A stretch of DNA of 64,000 bases from Latescibacteria bacterium UBA6620 (GCA_002433075.1 DJHM01000034.1:70996-134995), one strand, 5' to 3'; positions 26,823-36,721 are shown, counted from the stretch's first letter. Notes: generated by a model from the letters alone, not told the origin. Program-made: numbers and translations.

Positions 26823-27598
26823 AATCCATCGACCTGGACGTGCGGTACTACCATCTCACACGAACCGCGTACAAGGCGGAGAGTGAGTTTCATCATCGAA
26901 CACTCAGCCTGACCTGTCCCGTCGACGAAATCGCGCTCGTGATGGTGGATGTGTGGAGCGACCACTACGTGAAGACCCATCTCGACCGGGGTCGCGATAT
27001 CACCCTGAATCGGATCATCCCTGTCGCAGACGCCTTCCGGTCGGTCGGTGCGACCGTCATCCACGCGCCCAGTCCGGCTTGCGCCCGACGCTACGACGGA
27101 TGGACCGAGTTCGCGGGCGACGACGAGGTCCACGGACGGACGGCGGCGGCCAAGGACGAATGGCCCCCCGATGACTTTCGGTCCAAGACGGGGGAATACG
27201 AAAAATGGGCGCGTCCCAAAGACCCGCCCGATCAGAAGTTCGATGACATCATCGAGAACCGCAGCATCATCCCGGAAGCCGCGCCCAAAGAGGGCGACCA
27301 CGTGGTGCTGACCGGCGCTCAGCTTCATCGTCTTCTCAAACACAGGAAAATCCTGCACCTGTTCTACGCCGGGTTTGCCGCCAATATGTGTGTCCCCTTT
27401 CGCGACTATGGGATGAGGGCGATGCGGGACCGAGGGTACGATATCGTGCTCATCCGCGACTGCACGACCGCAATCGAGGTGGATCGCACCTACGACGAAA
27501 AGCTACTGACGCTCGCAGCGGTCACGGATACTGAAATCAGCGTCGGCTCCACGATCGCCTCAGAGAAACTGATCGAGGCGTGTCAGCACGTCCCCTAG
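26819..27598 (+). CDS. Isochorismatase-family cysteine hydrolase
   Basis: 259 aa. The catalytic Asp44 lies in LVMVDVWSDHY and Cys191 in FAANMCVPFRDYGM; a Lys around residues 174-177 completes the usual triad. The family hydrolyses amides or ureas such as nicotinamide, biuret or carbamoyl compounds. An insert of about 60 charged residues (residues 85-145) is longer than in nicotinamidases. It is coupled to the phosphoesterase by GTGA overlap at 26819-26822. Confidence 0.87.
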   Translation: MKSIDLDVRYYHLTRTAYKAESEFHHRTLSLTCPVDEIALVMVDVWSDHYVKTHLDRGRDITLNRIIPVADAFRSVGATVIHAPSPACARRYDGWTEFAGDDEVHGRTAAAKDEWPPDDFRSKTGEYEKWARPKDPPDQKFDDIIENRSIIPEAAPKEGDHVVLTGAQLHRLLKHRKILHLFYAGFAANMCVPFRDYGMRAMRDRGYDIVLIRDCTTAIEVDRTYDEKLLTLAAVTDTEISVGSTIASEKLIEACQHVP

Positions 27599-27731
27599 CG
27601 ATTTTATCCATCGCCACCGATTCGTTCTTCTCGCAATCCCGTTCCAGGTCCTCGCCTGCCCAAAACCCTTTCAGTCATCCCGATTCTTCCACAAATTGAG
27701 GCTCGATCCCTAACTCGTCGTGGAGAACCCG

Positions 27732-29306
27732 ATGCCTGATTATACCTCTGCCGTACCGTTCTATACGTTTCCCGATACCCTGGAAGAGCAGGAAACAGCG
27801 CTCGAATCGAATCCGTTGATGCAGCGCCTCAACGCGTATCGAGAGACCTATGCGGACGATCCACACCGTCCCATCTACCACTACATCAACCCAGAAGCGA
27901 ACCTGAACGACCCCAACGGCCTTTGCTTTTGGCAGGGTCGCTGGCACCTCTTCTATCAGGCGTATCCGCCCGAGGATACACGCCAGCACTGGGGCCACGC
28001 CGTCAGCGATGACCTGATTCACTGGCGCGACCTTCCATACTGTATCTACCCCAATCCTGAACGTTGTTGTTTCTCAGGCGCCGCCCTAGTCGAAGACGAT
28101 CGTGTCATCGCCATGTATCACGGGACCGAAGTCGGCAACATGGTGGCGATCTCGAGCGATCCCCTTCTCCTGAACTGGGACAAAGTCGCAAATAAAGCCG
28201 TGATTCCGCAGCGGGAAGGCGATCGGCAATATGCGGGTTCCGTCCCCGACGGCCTTCAAACCCCCTCGGTATTCGATCCGTGCATCTGGAAGAAGGGCGA
28301 CCATTACTATTCGATCGCCGGTGGCATCCTGCCGAACGGCCCTGGCGACAAACCGGTTCGCGCCAACTTCCTCTATCGCTCAGCCGACCTCGAGCACTGG
28401 GAGTATCTGCACCCCTTCGTCGAAATGGATCACTATACTCTTGTCGGCGACGATGGCGCCTGCCCCTATTTCTGGCCGATCGGAGATCGTCATATGCTCC
28501 TCTTCTTCAGCCACATGAGCGGCGGGCAGTATCTCCTGGGCGACTACGATACCGATCGCGACAAGTTTGTCGTTACCCACGGCGCCAAATTCAACTTCGG
28601 CCCTTTTGGGCCTTCGGGCGTCCACGCGCCCTCTGCAGTTCCCGACGGCGAAGGCGGTATCATCGTCATCTTCAACATGAACCAGGGCAAGCCGACAAGG
28701 GATTGGAACCAGATCATGACGCTCCCTCGGCGTCTTACCGTCGATGGAGACTCAGTCTACCAGGAGCCGGCCGGGGACATTGAGTCGCTTCGCAAGGAGC
28801 ACGTTCAGGTCGCTTCCCAGACCTTGCCAGCCAACCAGGAAATCGTGTTGGACACCGTGTCCGGAAACGCGATGGAGATCGTCGCGGAAATCGACCCCGG
28901 AGACGCACCAATGGTCGAACTCAACGTTCTTCGGTCCCCGGATCGGGAAGAATTCACACGTATCGCGTTTTACAAAGAGCGTGGCTATCGCGATCGTGTG
29001 AATCGAACGAACGCTCCCGCCAGCCAGGTTACGCTCGACACGTCGTATTCCTCGACCGCCGCAGATGTTCAATCTCGTGCGCCCGAAACTGCCCAACTTC
29101 CATTCGATGAGGGCGAAACCCTCACACTTCGCGTCTTTGTCGATCGCAGTGTCGTAGAGGTATTCGTCAACAACACGCAGTGTGTGGCCGCCCGCGTTTA
29201 CCCCGGTCGTGGAGAAAGCATCGGCGTTTCGTTGCGTTCCCAGGGCGCATCCTCAGAGTTGATATCACTAGACGCCTGGCAGATGGAAGACATCTATACG
29301 GCATGA
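27732..29306 (+). CDS. GH32-like glycoside hydrolase with altered catalytic motifs
   Basis: 524 aa. The N-terminal five-bladed propeller opens with NLNDPNG (nucleophile Asp60), QHWGHAVSDDLIHW follows, and a C-terminal beta-sandwich (TLRVFVDRSVVEVFVN) is typical of GH32 fructosidases. The canonical RDP is FDP (Asp182), and the expected ECP acid/base motif reads GACP (Ala243), with Asp240-Asp241 just before it. There is no signal peptide. The start is ATG 27732 with GGAG upstream. It may be a divergent beta-fructosidase, a levan- or sucrose-like hydrolase, or an inactive sugar-binding relative. Confidence 0.82.
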   Translation: MPDYTSAVPFYTFPDTLEEQETALESNPLMQRLNAYRETYADDPHRPIYHYINPEANLNDPNGLCFWQGRWHLFYQAYPPEDTRQHWGHAVSDDLIHWRDLPYCIYPNPERCCFSGAALVEDDRVIAMYHGTEVGNMVAISSDPLLLNWDKVANKAVIPQREGDRQYAGSVPDGLQTPSVFDPCIWKKGDHYYSIAGGILPNGPGDKPVRANFLYRSADLEHWEYLHPFVEMDHYTLVGDDGACPYFWPIGDRHMLLFFSHMSGGQYLLGDYDTDRDKFVVTHGAKFNFGPFGPSGVHAPSAVPDGEGGIIVIFNMNQGKPTRDWNQIMTLPRRLTVDGDSVYQEPAGDIESLRKEHVQVASQTLPANQEIVLDTVSGNAMEIVAEIDPGDAPMVELNVLRSPDREEFTRIAFYKERGYRDRVNRTNAPASQVTLDTSYSSTAADVQSRAPETAQLPFDEGETLTLRVFVDRSVVEVFVNNTQCVAARVYPGRGESIGVSLRSQGASSELISLDAWQMEDIYTA

Positions 29307-29420
29307 GCGGGAGAACCCTTCGATACGACGCTGAGGCATCTACTCAGGACACGGCGGGGAAGAGGGACGGGGAGAGCGATCGCAAGATCCTGTGTTTTCC
29401 ACCTTGCTTAACAGCCTACT

Positions 29421-29444
29421 CTCCGCGTCCTCTGCGGTGAAAGG
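29421..29444 (+). repeat. CTCTGCG-type intergenic repeat
   Basis: CTCCGCGTCC followed by TCTGCGGTGAAAGG matches, from memory, a repeat widespread in intergenic DNA of several environmental phyla. Its end (GAAAGG) lies at the ribosome-binding position of the gene starting at TTG 29447. Related copies are at 4508-4590 and 46635-46750. Confidence 0.4.
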
Positions 29445-29446
29445 TT

Positions 29447-30535
29447 TTGTCTTTGGGTAAACTGATCGATCGATGCTCCAACGTGCTGCGCGGCCACGGT
29501 CCTCGACGCTCCATCAAGGAGACTCTGCAGGATCTGGCCGACGAGCTCACAGGCGAGGAGTACGCCGACAACTATGGATCCGGAGATTACATCCTTGATT
29601 TCGAGGCGGAAATCGCGGAGATGTTCGGGAAAGACGCGGGCGTCTTCATGCCTTCAGGCACGATGGCCCAGCAGATCGCCTTACGCATTTGGTGCGAGCG
29701 AGACCGTAACTCTTCGATCGCCCTCCACCCTTCATCACACCTGATCACCGCCGAGCACGGAGGACCTCTGTTCCTCCACAACCTCCGCCGGCTTCAGTTC
29801 GCCAGCTACGAGTCGGTGGGGGACCGCACGCTCACCGTCGAAGATTACGAAGCTCTTGGCGCCCGACCCGGGACGATTCTGACCGAACTCCCCTACCGAC
29901 CCCTGGGAGGCGTGCTGCCATCCTGGGAGGAATTAACCGCCATCACGGACTGGGCTCGGGACCGGAACATCCCGCACCACATGGACGGCGCCCGCATCTG
30001 GCAGTGTCGAGGCTTCTACGAAAAGTCGTACGCCGAGATCGCCACACTTTTCGAAAGTGTTTATGTCTCCTTCTACAAGGACCTGGGCGGACTGGCGGGA
30101 TCCATGCTCATGGGCCCGGAGGATTTCATTACCGAGTCGCGAGTCTGGCTCCGACGGCAGGGCGGGAACCTCGTCACCCAAGGTCCGCTCGTCGCCGCTG
30201 CGAAAGTCGGCCTAGATCGGACGCTGCCACAGATCGATCGATGGGTCGAAAGAGCGCAAGAGATCGCCGCAGTCCTGACGACGTTCGATGAGATCACCGT
30301 TCATCCCGATCCCCCGCACACGAACATGTTGCGCCTCTACATCCGAGGGGATCATCAGGTCCTCCTCGATCGACACAACGAGCTGGCCGAAGAGACCGGA
30401 ACCTTCATCTTGAGCGGCCTCCATCCTTCAGCTGTTCCTGGCGTCGCCACGACGGAGATGATGTTCTTCGAGAACGCCATGTCGTTCGATGTCGGGCAAC
30501 TCAAACCATTTCTCGAAAGGATGCTCGTGCCATGA
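29447..30535 (+). CDS. Threonine aldolase / beta-eliminating lyase family
   Basis: 362 aa fold-type I PLP enzyme. Lys211 in VYVSFYKDLGGLAG is the PLP lysine; the HHMDGARIW strand carries the cofactor Asp and Arg, and YGSGDYILDFEAEIAEMFG is typical of low-specificity L-threonine aldolases that cleave beta-hydroxy amino acids to glycine and an aldehyde. The start is TTG 29447, just after a repeat that supplies a GAAAGG. It lies between a GH32-like and a MocA gene without obvious coupling. Confidence 0.85.
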   Translation: MSLGKLIDRCSNVLRGHGPRRSIKETLQDLADELTGEEYADNYGSGDYILDFEAEIAEMFGKDAGVFMPSGTMAQQIALRIWCERDRNSSIALHPSSHLITAEHGGPLFLHNLRRLQFASYESVGDRTLTVEDYEALGARPGTILTELPYRPLGGVLPSWEELTAITDWARDRNIPHHMDGARIWQCRGFYEKSYAEIATLFESVYVSFYKDLGGLAGSMLMGPEDFITESRVWLRRQGGNLVTQGPLVAAAKVGLDRTLPQIDRWVERAQEIAAVLTTFDEITVHPDPPHTNMLRLYIRGDHQVLLDRHNELAEETGTFILSGLHPSAVPGVATTEMMFFENAMSFDVGQLKPFLERMLVP

Positions 30536-30646
30536 CCCACCTGCAGGGTCCACGGCTGCACACCCGTCGCGGCTCCGCACCCTTTCGTGTGTTTCGTACG
30601 TTTTCGTGGTAGTCCTTCCGTAGTCCCCAATCTTCGGAGCGAGCAA

Positions 30647-31684
30647 ATGGCCAAAGTCAGAATCGGTGTCATCGGCGCAGGCGGAATCTTCCGCTCACGA
30701 CATTTCCCGGGTCTCGCGAAAATCGACGGGGCGGAAGTCGTCGCCATCTGCAATCGGAGCATCGAAAGTGCGCAAAAGATCGCGGCAGAGTTCGACCTGA
30801 ACCCGGATTTCACAACAGACCCCCAGGAGCTGATCGAGCGCGACGACGTGGATGCAGTCATGATCGGCACGTGGCCCTACAAGCATTGTCCGTTCACTCT
30901 CGCGGCTCTCGCAGCGGGCAAACACACCTTCGTGCAGGCCCGCATGGCGATGAATCTGAGCGAGGCGAAGCAGATGTACGCCGCCTCGCAGGAGTCGGGA
31001 CTGGTCACACAGATCTGTCCGGCGGGTGCGTGGAAGGGTCAGTGGTTTCTACGTCGGCTGCTCGACGAAGGCTACTGTGGGGAGATTTACAACGTCTACG
31101 TTCGCGACATGGTTCGAGACCATCTCGATCCAGGCGTTCCCTTGCACTGGCGTGACATCGATCGCTACTCGGGCCTGAACGCGCTCGCCATGGGGATCAC
31201 GATGGAGCGCATTTTCCGGATCGTAGGGTATCTGTCCACCGTTACAGCGCATTCCGAAATCTTCATCCGGCAACGAAGACTACCCGACGGTTCCGGAAAC
31301 GGTCCAGTAGAGCGCCCCGACACAATCCACGTGATCGGCAAGTTGGAGAACGGAGCCGAGGGTGTGTTTATTTTTTCGTCCATGAATCGTCATACACCCA
31401 TCAGGACCCAGATCGAGATTTACGGGAGCGAGGGCACGCTGATCTACGATTTGGCCGACAACCTCCAGGGAGGCAAAGCGGGAGATGACGGACTGAGCCA
31501 GATTCCCATTCCCGACGAGGAAGCCGCCGTCTGGACCACGGAGAGTGACTTCATCAACGCTATCAACGGTGGCCCTCAGGGTGACACTAGTTTCTATGAG
31601 GGTGTGCGCTACATGGAGTTCACTGAAGCGGTAGCCCGTTCCGCGCAGTCGGGTCAGACCATGAAGCTTCCTCTCGTGAGTTGA
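30647..31684 (+). CDS. Gfo/Idh/MocA family protein lacking EKP
   Basis: 345 aa. The Rossmann motif GVIGAGGIFRSRHFPG is intact. The position of the catalytic EKP is QAR (HTFVQARMAMNL), and the usual 'G.H..D' helix reads GLNALAMGITMERIFRIVG without the histidine. Both residues normally used for hydride transfer are thus absent. This may be a distinct subfamily with another chemistry or a regulatory paralog. ATG 30647 follows GGAG. It is followed by the tandem PhyH gene after 66 bases. Confidence 0.83.
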   Translation: MAKVRIGVIGAGGIFRSRHFPGLAKIDGAEVVAICNRSIESAQKIAAEFDLNPDFTTDPQELIERDDVDAVMIGTWPYKHCPFTLAALAAGKHTFVQARMAMNLSEAKQMYAASQESGLVTQICPAGAWKGQWFLRRLLDEGYCGEIYNVYVRDMVRDHLDPGVPLHWRDIDRYSGLNALAMGITMERIFRIVGYLSTVTAHSEIFIRQRRLPDGSGNGPVERPDTIHVIGKLENGAEGVFIFSSMNRHTPIRTQIEIYGSEGTLIYDLADNLQGGKAGDDGLSQIPIPDEEAAVWTTESDFINAINGGPQGDTSFYEGVRYMEFTEAVARSAQSGQTMKLPLVS

Positions 31685-31750
31685 TCTGACGCATACCCAA
31701 AAAATCCAACAGGTGAGCGATCACGAGGAACAAAGAACAGGAGTCGCAGC

Positions 31751-33496
31751 ATGGATCGCGATCAGATGAGCAACGAAGAGAACTACCACTTCGACGTGAC
31801 CGGATTTCTCCACGTGCCAGGTGTGCTCAATCCGGGAGAAGTCGCTCGGCTCAACGCCATCCTGGACGAAACGGGATCCGACGACGCGATCCTCAGCCTA
31901 CCCGAAGGTCAACGCGAGCCCTTCCGCGAGTTGCTCATCCACCCCCAACTCGTGTGGTATCTCAACCAGATCACCGGACAGGGCTTCAACCTTGACCGGC
32001 TACCCGAGTTGATCGGATCGGATCCACGATCTCTCGACCAAGCCCTGGAGGGCGGAGCCGAACCTCGAGATTCAGGCACCGCCTATTTCTTCAAGAACGG
32101 GCGCCGACACTGCGAAGGTGTCCGCGCCATCTGGGCTCTTTCGGACGTGAGCGAGAACGCCGGCGGCTTCGTTCTCGTTCCCCATACCCACAAGGCGAAC
32201 GTCGAGATTCCTGAGGATGTACTCTCCGGCAGCGACGACCTCGGCCTCACCCGACAGATTGCGTTGAAAGAGGGCGACCTCCTCCTGGTCGGACTCTCCA
32301 TCGCCCAGGGTGCCCTCGCCTGGAAGCAGAAACCTGCACCCCGTCTTTTGAGTTTCGAATATGTCGGGCGTGGAGTGATCCGATCCACCGGTACCGGGCC
32401 GATCACGACTTCGATGCCCCGACCCGACTGGCACGCCGACCTGACCGAAGAGCAACGGGCCACTCAACATCAGCCGGGGTATCGTGACACTACACCGCCC
32501 CCTACCCTTATCACCGATGGCAAGACCACGCGTACCGATCCAACCGTGCCGCGGTTTCACCCATCCATCTACTGCCGAGACGCAAACTCGGCCATCGACG
32601 AGAAGGAGTTTTTCTTCTGGGACCTGTGTGGGTATCTGGTTCTTCGAAACGTGATGAACGAAGCGTGGCTCGGGGAAGCGAATGACGCGATCGACGTGCT
32701 GGAAGACCAGATCGTTGTCGGCACGGATACGTCAGGAGGGCACACGTCGCTGGCCGGCACGGGTCGACCAGAACTCAGACAACTCCTCAGCCTTCCCGAA
32801 CCCTATTGCAATCCCTTCCGCCGGATGATCGCACACCCAGTCGTCGAACATCGTCTCAACTGGATGGGAGGAAGCGGGGTCCGAACAGGGAATCCGTCTT
32901 TGTTCGCATCGGTGAAGGGTACTTCGGGTCACAAACTCCACACGAACGGTGAGCCAATTAATCCGTCGCGCCAGTATGTGTTCCAAAACGGTAGGAGTTA
33001 CTGTGAGGCCATCACGGCCACGTGGCAATTGCGGGACGTGAATGAGGAAGATGGGGGGTTCTGTTGCGTTCCGGGTTCGCACAAAGCGAACTACCAGGTG
33101 CCACCCGGGGTGCAGTCGCTCGACGAGCCGATGGGGCTGGTCAAACACATCGACATGAAGGCGGGTGATGTGCTCTTCTTCGCGGACGGCGCAAACTGCC
33201 ACGGCACCTACCCCTGGAAAGGTGAACTTTCCAGGCGGGGCGTGCTCATCAAATACTCATCACGCACCTTCAACCGGAGCGGGGGTGATCTTGTTTATCC
33301 GCAGAACCGGTGGGGGGACGTCGTGGAAGGTATGACGGACGCACAACTCGCTGTGATGCGTGGGCCGGATCGAGACAACTTTGGCCGCAACGTGCCACGA
33401 CTCGATGTCGCCGACGGCGAGGTGACTGTGAATTACGAACGGGGGGGCGGCCTTTACAGCGCAGACACTCCCACCGGACCCCTTGCGGGTCGGTAG
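31751..33496 (+). CDS. Tandem PhyH-like protein with one degenerate domain
   Basis: 581 aa with two PhyH-like domains (about 1-235 and 275-520) that share local motifs: YFFKNGRRHCEG / YVFQNGRSYCEA and GGFVLVPHTHKAN / GGFCCVPGSHKAN. In the second, His in KLHTNGEP and His in GANCHGTYPW are plausible iron ligands. At the aligned places the first domain has EGGAEP and GLSIAQGALAW, so no histidines. The first copy is therefore probably non-catalytic. A tail of about 60 residues follows. It converges with the EamA gene. Confidence 0.78.
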   Translation: MDRDQMSNEENYHFDVTGFLHVPGVLNPGEVARLNAILDETGSDDAILSLPEGQREPFRELLIHPQLVWYLNQITGQGFNLDRLPELIGSDPRSLDQALEGGAEPRDSGTAYFFKNGRRHCEGVRAIWALSDVSENAGGFVLVPHTHKANVEIPEDVLSGSDDLGLTRQIALKEGDLLLVGLSIAQGALAWKQKPAPRLLSFEYVGRGVIRSTGTGPITTSMPRPDWHADLTEEQRATQHQPGYRDTTPPPTLITDGKTTRTDPTVPRFHPSIYCRDANSAIDEKEFFFWDLCGYLVLRNVMNEAWLGEANDAIDVLEDQIVVGTDTSGGHTSLAGTGRPELRQLLSLPEPYCNPFRRMIAHPVVEHRLNWMGGSGVRTGNPSLFASVKGTSGHKLHTNGEPINPSRQYVFQNGRSYCEAITATWQLRDVNEEDGGFCCVPGSHKANYQVPPGVQSLDEPMGLVKHIDMKAGDVLFFADGANCHGTYPWKGELSRRGVLIKYSSRTFNRSGGDLVYPQNRWGDVVEGMTDAQLAVMRGPDRDNFGRNVPRLDVADGEVTVNYERGGGLYSADTPTGPLAGR

Positions 33497-33534
33497 ACCC
33501 CGGCTGGTTCGCCACTCACCGCCGGGTTGCCTTG

Positions 33535-34371
33535 TCAGACGGCCAGGAAGATTGCGAGCGTGGCGACGACAACACCAGCGACGCTCGTTCGGTTGAGCCG
33601 CTCACGCCAGAAGAAGTGAGCGGCGAGGTTATCTAACACAACGACACTGCACCCGACAACGGGAAAGAAAAGTGTTCCCGGAAGCAAGCTGAGTGCGACC
33701 ATAATGACGCACAGGGCGAGTGCGTTATAGAACCCGATAAAAGCGCCAAGCTGAAGCTCACCCCGAAGGGGCCGTTGTCTCGACCACGCGATCGCCGCCC
33801 ATCCCAGCGTACCTGCCGTAGTACCCGTTACCATCAGAACCTGCACGAAGGCATCATCCAGACCGTTGTAATGGACGGACCTGAGACACGAATGGCTGGT
33901 ACCCTGCAGGAGAAAGATCGCCAGAAGTAGACCCGCCATTTTCAGACCCGTCACGTGGCGATCCGCGTCGGACCCCGACGTCATCATCCCCAAAGCGATC
34001 AGGGCAAGAGCGATACCTAAGAGCTGACCTGGCGCGACCGGTTCGTTCCAGATCAGCACCCCCAGAACAACGGGCACCGCGATCGACATCCGAAATACGG
34101 TGAAAACAGCGCCTGCGGGCGCCCGTTCGAGAGTCGTGGTCATAAGGACCATTGAACTGACGAACACACAGCCCGTGACCAGTCCCGTGATCAGCGCTGC
34201 CTGCGGAACGACGAATCGATCGGTCGCGATCAGATAGAGCGCAAGCGAAGTCCCTACGATCACGTAGTTGGTCGAGACCACGGTGGGAGCGTGATAGCCC
34301 TGCCGCTGTCCCCACTTGAAAAATTGGACGAACACAAAATCAACCGCGACAGACACAGCAAGCCAGATCAC
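33535..34371 (-). CDS. EamA/DMT-family transporter
   Basis: 278 aa integral inner-membrane protein with about ten helices (for example TNYVIVGTSLALYLIA, LITGLVTGCVFVSSMVLMTT, LFFPVVGCSVVVLDNLAA). It has a two-fold repeat of five helices, as in drug/metabolite exporters. The mid-protein stretch FRMSIAVPVVLGVLIWNEPV matches the typical end of the first EamA unit. Its start overlaps the 5' region of the divergent TPR gene. Substrate unknown. Confidence 0.82.
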   Translation of the reverse strand: MIWLAVSVAVDFVFVQFFKWGQRQGYHAPTVVSTNYVIVGTSLALYLIATDRFVVPQAALITGLVTGCVFVSSMVLMTTTLERAPAGAVFTVFRMSIAVPVVLGVLIWNEPVAPGQLLGIALALIALGMMTSGSDADRHVTGLKMAGLLLAIFLLQGTSHSCLRSVHYNGLDDAFVQVLMVTGTTAGTLGWAAIAWSRQRPLRGELQLGAFIGFYNALALCVIMVALSLLPGTLFFPVVGCSVVVLDNLAAHFFWRERLNRTSVAGVVVATLAIFLAV

Positions 34372-35518
34372 CCTGTACGGCCCCTCTTCCTCGCAGCATT
34401 CTGGATCATTTCAGTTTCCATTTGCGTGGGGGTTGTTTCCGCCGACCCACCCGATCTCGAGTCCGTCGTCGAAAGATTCGTTGTCGGAAACTACGAGGAA
34501 GTGAAGCGACTATCCGATCCTGTAAACGAACGGCACACCGCGGACATCCGGTACGTACGGGCGCGGTTGGCCTTGTTTCTAGACGATTCGGGATCTGCCG
34601 TCGAGGAACTTCAGGGACTCCTCCAGCTAGATCCATCCCACGCCGACGCCCATTATCGACTCGGGGTGATCTACGGAGAAAGAGCTGAGAAAGCAAGCTT
34701 CCTCCGCAAACCGACGCTCTCCAGAAACGCACGAAAAGCGTTCGCACGTGCGGCCGAACTGGACCCTCGACATTTCCCCGCAAGACGATCCCTCATCGAG
34801 TTTGCACTTCACGCCCCCGGGCATTCTCGGGGGCGGAGAGAAAAAAGCCATGGTTCTAGCCGACTCGCTCGCGTCTATCGACGCAACCCGAGGCCATCTC
34901 GCCCGGGCGCTCATCTACGCAAAACGCGGAGATCTAGAAGGCGAAGAATCAGCCTACAGGTCCGCCGCCGGAGCCTCACCTGAGAATCCTCGTCCGAAGA
35001 GATGGCTCGCGTCTTTTCTCGATCGCCAAGGTCGCCGTGGCAAAGCGATCAATTTGCTCGAGACACACTTTCGCTCACACTCCACCAGTCCTCTGGCTAT
35101 CTTGACGCTGGCCCGACTCCATTTCCTGGAGGGTCGGCATTCCGAGGCGCTCCAAGGAACCGACGTGGCCATCTCGGCGCTGGACGACTCGGTTCAGGCA
35201 GTACTAGCGGATTCGACTCTTCGTAATGCGGATGTCGATCGACTCATCCGGTTTCAGTCAAGACGGATCCGGACGCTGCTGACGAAAGGAAGTTTCGTCG
35301 CCGAAGTAGAATCGAACCAGGGGCTCGAGGCGCTCGAGCGCTTTCTCGCCCTGACGCCCCCGAACCTCCGGTCCAACCTAGCCCACGGTCATTACCTGAC
35401 GGGCCGGATTTACGAGGGACTCGATCGACCGAAGGCTGCGCGACGGGCCTACAGAACGGCCCTCAAATTGAACAAGAGTCACAAACCTTCTCGGGCGGCG
35501 CTCAACGCTCTCGAATAA
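34291..35518 (+). pseudogene. Secreted TPR-repeat protein, frameshifted
   Basis: An N-terminal hydrophobic stretch (LFLAAFWIISVSICVGVVSA) looks like a signal peptide, followed by TPR helices (ELQGLLQLDPSHADAHYRLG, AFARAAELDPRHFPARRSL). After EFALHAP the frame shifts at a run of five C near 34815-34819; the next frame continues with GILGGGEKKAMVLADSLA and further repeats to RRAYRTALKLN. The combined length would be about 400 aa. The only in-frame start is GTG 34291, which overlaps the divergent EamA start by 80 bases, so the real start may also be damaged. Confidence 0.65.
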
Positions 35519-35542
35519 ACACGGCAACACTCGTCCAACGAT

Positions 35543-36721
35543 ATGCCCTACCCACTTTCCCGCTTCACGGTTCTCGACCTTACGCGCGTACGCTCCGGTC
35601 CGACTGCAGTACGCCAGCTTGCCGACTGGGGTGCCAACGTCATCAAGATCGAAGCTCCCGAGGCCATCGACCCATCGGGCGGCATGGGAGGTCCCCGTCA
35701 CGGTCCAGATTTCCAGAACCTCCACCGCAACAAGCGGGGCATGACCCTCAACCTGAAGGCGGAACCGGGGCACACCGCTTTCATGCGCATGGTCGAACAG
35801 GCCGATGTCGTCGTCGAAAACTTCCGTCCCGACGTCAAGGATCGACTTCGGGTCGGCTACGACTCATGCCGTGAGGTCAATCCCCGAATCGTCTATGCCA
35901 GCATCTCCGGGTTCGGACAAGACGGTCCCTACAGTCAACGACCGGGCTTCGACCAGATTGCGCAAGGTCTGGGGGGGCTCATGTGGATCACGGGCCTTCC
36001 AGGACAAGGCCCGGTGCGAGCGGGAACACCAATCGCCGACTTGGCTGCCGGCCTCTATGCCGCCATCGGGGTTCTCACTGCGCTCCTCCATCGTGAAGAA
36101 ACGGGCGAGGGCCAACTCGTTCACACGTCGCTCCTCGAAGCCCAGATTGCCATGCTCGACTTCCAGGCTGCCCGCTGGATCCTCGCCGATGAAGTGCCCG
36201 GACAGGCGGGCAACAATCACCCCACAATCATCCCTACCGGCGTCTTCAAGACGGCCGACGGTTACATCAACATTGCCACGACCGGCGAGCAGATCTGGCA
36301 ACGGCTCTGTCACGCCCTCGGGGCACCCGAGCTCATCGAAGACCCCCGCTACACGGATGGCCTGCTGAGATCCGGCAACCGGGATGCACTCAACGCAGAT
36401 CTGGAAACACGAACCGTGGAGAAATCGAGCGCAGAGTGGATTGACAGCCTCAACGAAGCCGGCGTCCCGTGCGGCCCGATCTACAAGATGGACGAAATGT
36501 GGTCCGACCCACAGGTCGAACACCTCCAGATGGTACGAGAAGCAAACAGTGATGTCTTGGGGAGGCACAAGGTTGTCCGGAATGCCGCTAACCTGAGCAG
36601 CACGCCCGACATGCCATATCGAGGCTCTCCCGAGCGTGGTGAGCACACGAATGAAATCCTCACCGAATTCGGATTCTCAAAAGAAGAGATCGAGTCCATG
36701 AAGCGGGAAGGGGTCGTATGA
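35543..36721 (+). CDS. Class III CoA-transferase (CaiB/BaiF family)
   Basis: 392 aa. Catalytic Asp166 lies in TPIADLAAGLYAA; other family marks are VLDLTRVRSGPTAVRQLADWGANVIKIE, NKRGMTLNLK and ENFRPDV. These enzymes move CoA between carboxylic acids such as oxalate/formate, carnitine or mesaconate. It precedes the PhyH gene by 72 bases; a CoA-transferase beside a phytanoyl-CoA-type dioxygenase invites the idea that a CoA thioester is the dioxygenase substrate, but this is inference. A 27-codon frame at 36719 overlaps its stop and shows no conserved features. Confidence 0.88.
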   Translation: MPYPLSRFTVLDLTRVRSGPTAVRQLADWGANVIKIEAPEAIDPSGGMGGPRHGPDFQNLHRNKRGMTLNLKAEPGHTAFMRMVEQADVVVENFRPDVKDRLRVGYDSCREVNPRIVYASISGFGQDGPYSQRPGFDQIAQGLGGLMWITGLPGQGPVRAGTPIADLAAGLYAAIGVLTALLHREETGEGQLVHTSLLEAQIAMLDFQAARWILADEVPGQAGNNHPTIIPTGVFKTADGYINIATTGEQIWQRLCHALGAPELIEDPRYTDGLLRSGNRDALNADLETRTVEKSSAEWIDSLNEAGVPCGPIYKMDEMWSDPQVEHLQMVREANSDVLGRHKVVRNAANLSSTPDMPYRGSPERGEHTNEILTEFGFSKEEIESMKREGVV

